NCBI GenBank assembly: GCA_024636425.1
Contig: JAGXHB010000104.1
Location: 1-9,369, forward strand
DNA from: Roseobacter sp.
GTDB lineage: Bacteria; Pseudomonadota; Alphaproteobacteria; Rhodobacterales; Rhodobacteraceae
Reading direction: 5' to 3'
DNA: 9,369 nt
The translations under genes and the position numbers were made by a program. The stretch's first letter is position 1. The number at the start of each line of letters is the position of its first letter. A model generated the notes under the pieces. The model saw only the letters and a program-made list of their open reading frames with translations, was not told where the DNA came from and did no database searches. Shown here one piece after another: positions 5,219 to 9,369 of the stretch.

Positions 5219-7069
5219 ATGGACGATCAAAACAAGAATCTCATTTTTGCGACGGTTCTGAGTTTCATAGTGATCCTGGGGTGGTTCCTGCTTTTTCCAC
5301 CTCCGGAGGCCACTACGCCTGTTGACGGCACGACCGCCACTGCAACGGACGGCATCACAACTCCTGACGCGACGGCTCCCGCCGGCACGACCACTGCCGC
5401 GCCGGTTGCAGATGACGCCGAAAACCGTTCCGAAGCGCTTGAAGCCGCACCGCGTATTCCCGTTGAAACCGCACGGGTCACGGGCTCCATCTCGTTGCTG
5501 GGGGGCCGGATCGACGATCTGATGCTCAAAGATTACCGCACCACGATCGAAGATGACGCACCCATTGTGACCCTTCTTTCGCCTGCAGGCACGGAAGACG
5601 CCTATTATGCGCTGTACGGCTGGGCCGCCGGTGCCGGCATCGCTCCCGAACAGGTGCCCGGCCCAAACACGCTTTGGACCCTCGCTGATGGCGAAACGCT
5701 TGGCGTTGACACGCCGGTAACGCTGACATGGGACAACGGTGCTGGCCAGGTGTTTTCGCGGGTGATTTCTATTGACGAAAACTACATGTTCAAGGTTGAT
5801 CAGTCCGTCGAAAACACGTCCGAGACTTCCATCTCCCTTGCCCCTTATGGCCTGATCGCGCGCCACGGCATCCCCACCGACGCGCAGAACTTCTTTATCC
5901 TGCACGAAGGTATGGTCGCCATGAACAATGGCGAGCTGATCGAAACCGCGTGGGATGACATCCCTGACCTCGACCCTGCCAACGGCATTCCGTCGGAGCG
6001 GATTGACGGTGCGACAAACGGATGGATCGGGTTCACCGGCCACTACTTCATGACCAACCTGATCCCCGATCCGGCGCAAGCCTCGCGACTGACGGTCAAA
6101 TATCTGCCCAACACCGAAATTTTCCAGACCGAAGCTGTCCTGCCGACGCAAACCATCGCGAGCGGGCAAACGGCAACCGTGTCGACCCAGCTTTTTGCCG
6201 GGGCCAAGGAATGGGAGACGCTGCAGACCTACGAAGCGCAGGGCGTCTACAAATTCATCGATTCCATCGACTGGGGCTGGTTCTTTTTCCTGACCAAGCC
6301 GATTTTCTGGGTGCTGCACCACCTGAACATCCTGATCGGCAACATGGGCGTCGCCATCATCGGCCTGACTCTGCTGATCAAGGCGGTCTTGTTCCCGCTC
6401 GCCTATAAATCCTACGTCTCGATGGCCAAGATGAAGGAACTGCAGCCGCAGATGGAAAAGCTGAAGAAGGACGCTGGCGACGACCGGCAGAAGCTTCAGC
6501 AGGGCATGATGGAACTTTACAAGCGTGAAAAGGTGAACCCCGCTGCCGGTTGCTTGCCTATCATTCTTCAGATCCCGATCTTCTTCTCGCTCTACAAGGT
6601 TATCTTTGTCACACTCGAGCTGCGCCATGCGCCGTTTTTCGGACCCTTCCAAGATCTGAGCGCGCCTGATCCGACGTCGATCTACAACTTCTATGGCCTT
6701 CTGCCGTGGGGTGCGCCGGACCCCGGTTCGATCCTTGCGTTGGTGTTCATCGGTATCTTGCCGCTGCTGCTCGGGGTTTCGATGTTTATCCAGCAAAAGC
6801 TGAACCCTGCCCCAACGGACCCGACCCAGCAGATGATCTTTGCCTGGATGCCGTGGGTCTTCATGTTCATGCTTGGCGGGTTCGCCTCGGGTCTGGTGGT
6901 CTACTGGATCGCGAACAACACGATCACGTTTACCCAGCAGTACCTGATCATGCGGTCCCAAGGCTATAAGCCTGATATTCTTGGGAATATCAGGGGCGGC
7001 AAAATGTTTGGCAAGAAATCCAAGCCCGCCGCGAACGATACCAAGACACCGGGCGAAGGCAAAAAGTAA
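5219..7069 (+). CDS. yidC: Membrane protein insertase YidC
   Basis: YidC inserts and folds inner-membrane proteins alone or with SecYEG. The 616-residue protein has the Gram-negative layout. TM1 is at about 7-26, followed by a Thr/Ala/Pro-rich periplasmic linker (about 30-78) and a large periplasmic P1 domain (about 80-345). The conserved core (about 350-580) has TM2 near 372-394, the cytoplasmic coiled-coil hairpin (SMAKMKELQPQMEKLKK to ELYKREKVNP, 401-440), TM3 near 446-465, TM4 near 503-524 and TM5 near 540-566. A basic tail ends GKKSKPAANDTKTPGEGKK. The hydrophilic-groove residue that is Arg366 in E. coli is Lys388 here (GLTLLIKAVLFPLA), keeping the positive charge. The start at 5219 gives the standard MDDQNKNLIFATVLSF opening. 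The stop overlaps the next start (TAATG). With yidD upstream this completes the usual insertase gene set, although two genes separate them. Confidence 0.98.
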   Translation: MDDQNKNLIFATVLSFIVILGWFLLFPPPEATTPVDGTTATATDGITTPDATAPAGTTTAAPVADDAENRSEALEAAPRIPVETARVTGSISLLGGRIDDLMLKDYRTTIEDDAPIVTLLSPAGTEDAYYALYGWAAGAGIAPEQVPGPNTLWTLADGETLGVDTPVTLTWDNGAGQVFSRVISIDENYMFKVDQSVENTSETSISLAPYGLIARHGIPTDAQNFFILHEGMVAMNNGELIETAWDDIPDLDPANGIPSERIDGATNGWIGFTGHYFMTNLIPDPAQASRLTVKYLPNTEIFQTEAVLPTQTIASGQTATVSTQLFAGAKEWETLQTYEAQGVYKFIDSIDWGWFFFLTKPIFWVLHHLNILIGNMGVAIIGLTLLIKAVLFPLAYKSYVSMAKMKELQPQMEKLKKDAGDDRQKLQQGMMELYKREKVNPAAGCLPIILQIPIFFSLYKVIFVTLELRHAPFFGPFQDLSAPDPTSIYNFYGLLPWGAPDPGSILALVFIGILPLLLGVSMFIQQKLNPAPTDPTQQMIFAWMPWVFMFMLGGFASGLVVYWIANNTITFTQQYLIMRSQGYKPDILGNIRGGKMFGKKSKPAANDTKTPGEGKK

Positions 7070-7818
7070 TGCAGACCAGCGCGCTTTACCGGCATCCGAT
7101 CAAAAGCCACGGGCGCGAGACAATCGACCAGGTCCGTCTTACGCAAGGACAGGCGATGCCTTGGGACCGCGTTTGGGCCGTGACCCATTCTGCGTCCAAG
7201 TTTAACGCAGGCAATCCTGCATGGGTAAGCTGCCGCAACTTCGTGATAGGCTCGCGCACGCCTGCGCTGGCCGGCATCTGGGCAACACTCGACGAGGGGC
7301 AGCGTCAGATCACCTTGCGGCATCAGGATCTGTCTCCGATCACCTTTTGCCCTGATGATCGGGCAGATCAGAACCGGTTTCTGACTTGGGTGGCCCCGCT
7401 TTGCGACGGTGCGGATAGGCCGGTCGAGATTGTCAGCCTGCCTGAACGCGGGCTGACGGACAGCAATTTTGCAAGTGTCTCGATCATGAACACGGCTTCG
7501 CATGCGGCGGTGGCAGATGCGATGGGCACCCCGATCACCAAGGAACGGTGGCGCGGGAATATCTGGCTTGACGACGTAGCCCCCTGGGCAGAGTTTGGCT
7601 GGATCGGGCGGCAGATACGCATCGGCACGGCGGTCCTGCGTGTGGTCGAACCCATCAAAAGGTGCAGCGTTACCAATACCAATCCGGTGACCGGCAAACG
7701 CGACACAGCGACGCTTGACGTGCTGAACAAACAATTTGGCCATCAGGACTTTGGTGTATATGCCGAAGTGATCACATCCGGCGACATTTCAGTCGGCGAT
7801 ACGGCAGAGGTTTTGTAA
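7069..7818 (+). CDS. MOSC domain-containing protein
   Basis: The 249-residue protein has a MOSC N-terminal beta-barrel opening (LYRHPIKSHGRE, residues 6-17) and a C-terminal MOSC domain. The latter contains DSNFASVSIMN (131-141), the RWRGNIWLDDVAPWAE segment (160-175) and EPIKRCSVTNTNPVTGKRD (194-212), with the conserved cysteine at 199. MOSC proteins bind the molybdenum cofactor through this cysteine; known members include the C-terminal domain of molybdenum-cofactor sulfurases, YcbX-type reductases and mARC. No ferredoxin domain as in YcbX and no aminotransferase domain are present, so the electron partner and substrate are unknown. Spacing to yidC is a 1-base overlap (TAATG) with GAAGG 9 bases upstream, and the same TAATG overlap joins it to engB. 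This placement is familiar in Rhodobacterales (recalled, not checked), yet no functional link to the neighbours is established. Confidence 0.92.
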   Translation: MQTSALYRHPIKSHGRETIDQVRLTQGQAMPWDRVWAVTHSASKFNAGNPAWVSCRNFVIGSRTPALAGIWATLDEGQRQITLRHQDLSPITFCPDDRADQNRFLTWVAPLCDGADRPVEIVSLPERGLTDSNFASVSIMNTASHAAVADAMGTPITKERWRGNIWLDDVAPWAEFGWIGRQIRIGTAVLRVVEPIKRCSVTNTNPVTGKRDTATLDVLNKQFGHQDFGVYAEVITSGDISVGDTAEVL

Positions 7819-8468
7819 TGCAGATCAAGTTCGAAATCGCTGAAGAGCCGGACGACTTTACCGCCGAAAAGGGCCGGATGCTTTTTGCGGGCGAAACCCA
7901 GTTCGTCAAAGGCGTCGTCGCGATGGATGGCCTGCCGCCTGCCGACCGGATGGAGGTATGCTTTGCCGGTCGCTCGAACGTGGGCAAGTCGACGCTGATC
8001 AACGCGCTGACAGGCATGAAGGCGCTGGCCCGTGCGTCGAACACCCCCGGCCGCACCCAGGAGATCAACTATTTCACCGCCGGTGAAGATCACTATCTGG
8101 TCGATTTGCCCGGCTATGGCTATGCGAACGCGCCTTTACCTATTGTGGAAAAATGGCAAAGGCTGCTCAAGCAGTATCTGTCGGGCCGTCAGACCCTGCG
8201 CCGTGCTTTTGTGCTGATCGACGCGCGCCACGGGGTCAAGAAAGTCGATGACGAGATCATGTCGCTGCTCGACAGCTCTGCCGTGACGTTTCAATGCGTC
8301 CTGACCAAAGCGGACAAGGTCAAGGAAGTCGACCGTGCGAAAGTCCTGGATCAGGTGCGCGAAGCATTGGCCAAACACCCGGCGGCCTATCCGGAAATCG
8401 TCGTGACGTCCTCGGAAAAGGGCTGGGGCATTCCAACGCTGCGTGCCATTGTCGCCACGTTGAAGTAA
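7818..8468 (+). CDS. engB: Ribosome biogenesis GTP-binding protein EngB/YihA/YsxC
   Basis: This TrmE-Era-EngA-EngB-Septin-like GTPase of 216 residues takes part in late assembly of the 50S subunit. All G motifs are visible: G1 GRSNVGKS (51-58), G2 around Thr76 in TPGRTQ (76-81), G3 DLPGYG (96-101), G4 TKAD (163-166) and G5 near TSSEKGWG (197-204). GRSNVGKSTLINALT and NTPGRTQEINYF are EngB hallmarks that separate it from Era and Der. Length is typical. The ATG at 7818 overlaps the MOSC stop, and GAGG lies 7 bases upstream, which supports this start. It is also called yihA or ysxC. Together with rpmH it links this locus to the large ribosomal subunit. Confidence 0.97.
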   Translation: MQIKFEIAEEPDDFTAEKGRMLFAGETQFVKGVVAMDGLPPADRMEVCFAGRSNVGKSTLINALTGMKALARASNTPGRTQEINYFTAGEDHYLVDLPGYGYANAPLPIVEKWQRLLKQYLSGRQTLRRAFVLIDARHGVKKVDDEIMSLLDSSAVTFQCVLTKADKVKEVDRAKVLDQVREALAKHPAAYPEIVVTSSEKGWGIPTLRAIVATLK

Positions 8469-8498
8469 CCCGCTTCGACCGATGACCCGAGGCAGAGA

Positions 8499-9359
8499 AT
8501 GAGAAAACAAGACATGAACCGCGACTGGATCGCCACCGCCCAAACCCTGAGCCAAGCGCTTCCTTATTTGCAGCGCTATGCCGACGCGACCGTCGTTATC
8601 AAGCTGGGTGGTCACGCCATGGGCAGCGACGAGGCCATGGAAGAATTTGCCCGCGATGTCGCCTTGATGCGGCAGGTCGGGGTGAATCCTGTGATCGTCC
8701 ATGGCGGCGGTCCGATGATCAATGACATGCTGCGGCGGTTGGGCATCAAGTCAGAGTTTGTGAACGGCAAGCGGGTGACGGATGCCGCCACCATGGAAGT
8801 CGTCGAGATGGTGCTGTCCGGTCTTGTGAATGCGCGGATCGTTCAGGCGATCACCGCTCAAGGCGGGCGCTGCGTCGGCGTTTCAGGCAAGGACAGCGGG
8901 CTGATCATCTGCGATCAGGAAGATCCCGAACTCGGCCTTGTGGGCGCCCCCACCGAAGTAAATCCCCGACTGCTGCGCGATCTTGCGGACAAGGGAATCA
9001 TTCCGGTGATCGCGCCCCTTGGCATGGGCCGCAACGGCGAGACGTTCAATATTAACGGGGACACCGCTGCAGGCGCGATTGCTGCCGCCCTGAAGGCGGA
9101 TCGCCTGTTGCTGCTGACCGACGTTGCAGGCGTCAAGAACGCGCAAGGTGAAGTGCTGACCGAGCTGACAGCCGCCCAGATCCGCGACATGATCACGGAT
9201 GGTACGATTGCAGGCGGTATGATCCCGAAAACCGAGACCGCGCTCAGCGCGATCGAAGGCGGCGTGCGCGCTGCCGTGATCCTTGACGGACGTGCGCCCA
9301 ACGCCTGCCTGCTCGAATTGTTCACCGAGCATGGCGCGGGCAGTATCATCCGCAAGTGA
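8499..9359 (+). CDS. argB: Acetylglutamate kinase
   Basis: ArgB phosphorylates N-acetyl-L-glutamate with ATP, the second step of arginine biosynthesis, in the cytoplasm. The 286-residue protein shows the amino-acid kinase motif VIKLGGHAM (33-41, catalytic Lys35), VHGGGP (67-72), NGKRVTD (89-95), the NINGD segment (184-188) and a terminal MIPK lysine (Lys244), as in the family. An N-terminal helix, WIATAQTLSQALPYLQRY (10-27), precedes the kinase fold. This extension is typical of hexameric, arginine-inhibited enzymes and absent from the shorter E. coli type, so feedback inhibition by arginine is predicted. The ATG at 8499 has GAGG six bases upstream and is preferred over the ATG at 8514, which lacks one. 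The gene follows engB by 30 bases and ends just before the window edge. Confidence 0.98.
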   Translation: MRKQDMNRDWIATAQTLSQALPYLQRYADATVVIKLGGHAMGSDEAMEEFARDVALMRQVGVNPVIVHGGGPMINDMLRRLGIKSEFVNGKRVTDAATMEVVEMVLSGLVNARIVQAITAQGGRCVGVSGKDSGLIICDQEDPELGLVGAPTEVNPRLLRDLADKGIIPVIAPLGMGRNGETFNINGDTAAGAIAAALKADRLLLLTDVAGVKNAQGEVLTELTAAQIRDMITDGTIAGGMIPKTETALSAIEGGVRAAVILDGRAPNACLLELFTEHGAGSIIRK

Positions 9360-9369
9360 TGAGCTTAGA

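Noticed and set aside
5195..6961. A 588-codon open frame on the minus strand opposite yidC
   Set aside because: It is an antisense shadow: the plus-strand frame is unmistakable YidC. The antisense product is rich in Arg, Gln, His and Asp with no recognisable domain, as expected from GC-rich third positions keeping the opposite frame open.

Overview
The window looks like ordinary chromosome from an alphaproteobacterium, most likely a marine member of the Rhodobacterales (Roseobacter type). This is inferred from the GC-rich, strongly third-position-biased coding sequence, the style of the proteins (RnpA with a Pro/Ala-rich N-terminus, YidC with Lys instead of Arg in the membrane groove, ArgB with an N-terminal helix) and the gene order rpmH-rnpA-yidD ... 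yidC-MOSC-engB-argB. No tRNA, rRNA, CRISPR array, insertion sequence, phage gene or attachment site is visible. No stretch of 300 bases lacks a gene.

Left part, minus strand (1-1479): a two-gene unit reading leftward. It encodes a TVP38/TMEM64-type (DedA/VTT superfamily) membrane protein, then a class-I pyridine nucleotide-disulfide oxidoreductase that is cut by the window edge. The two genes overlap by 4 bases.

Centre, plus strand (1749-3436): after a 269-bp divergent intergenic region with a plausible rpmH promoter come rpmH (ribosomal protein L34), rnpA (RNase P protein), yidD (membrane insertion efficiency factor) and ttcA (tRNA 2-thiocytidine synthetase). rnpA and yidD share an ATGA overlap. 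rpmH is only 44 codons.

Middle (3555-5102): a gene for a membrane-anchored cyclic-di-GMP protein. Its GGDEF domain has lost the signature residues but keeps an RxxD at the inhibitory-site spacing, and its EAL phosphodiesterase domain looks intact. Together with ttcA it separates yidD from yidC, which in many bacteria are adjacent.

Right part, plus strand (5219-9359): yidC (membrane insertase), a MOSC-domain protein, engB/yihA (ribosome-assembly GTPase) and argB (acetylglutamate kinase). yidC-MOSC and MOSC-engB each join through a 1-base TAATG stop/start overlap, and argB follows 30 bases later, so these four probably form one transcription unit. Functionally the plus-strand block is mostly translation and membrane-protein biogenesis, with an arginine-biosynthesis gene at the end.

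I found no clear previously undescribed system. The best leads are the GGDEF-degenerate/EAL-intact protein inserted in this housekeeping locus, and the overlapping membrane-protein/flavoprotein pair at the left edge.
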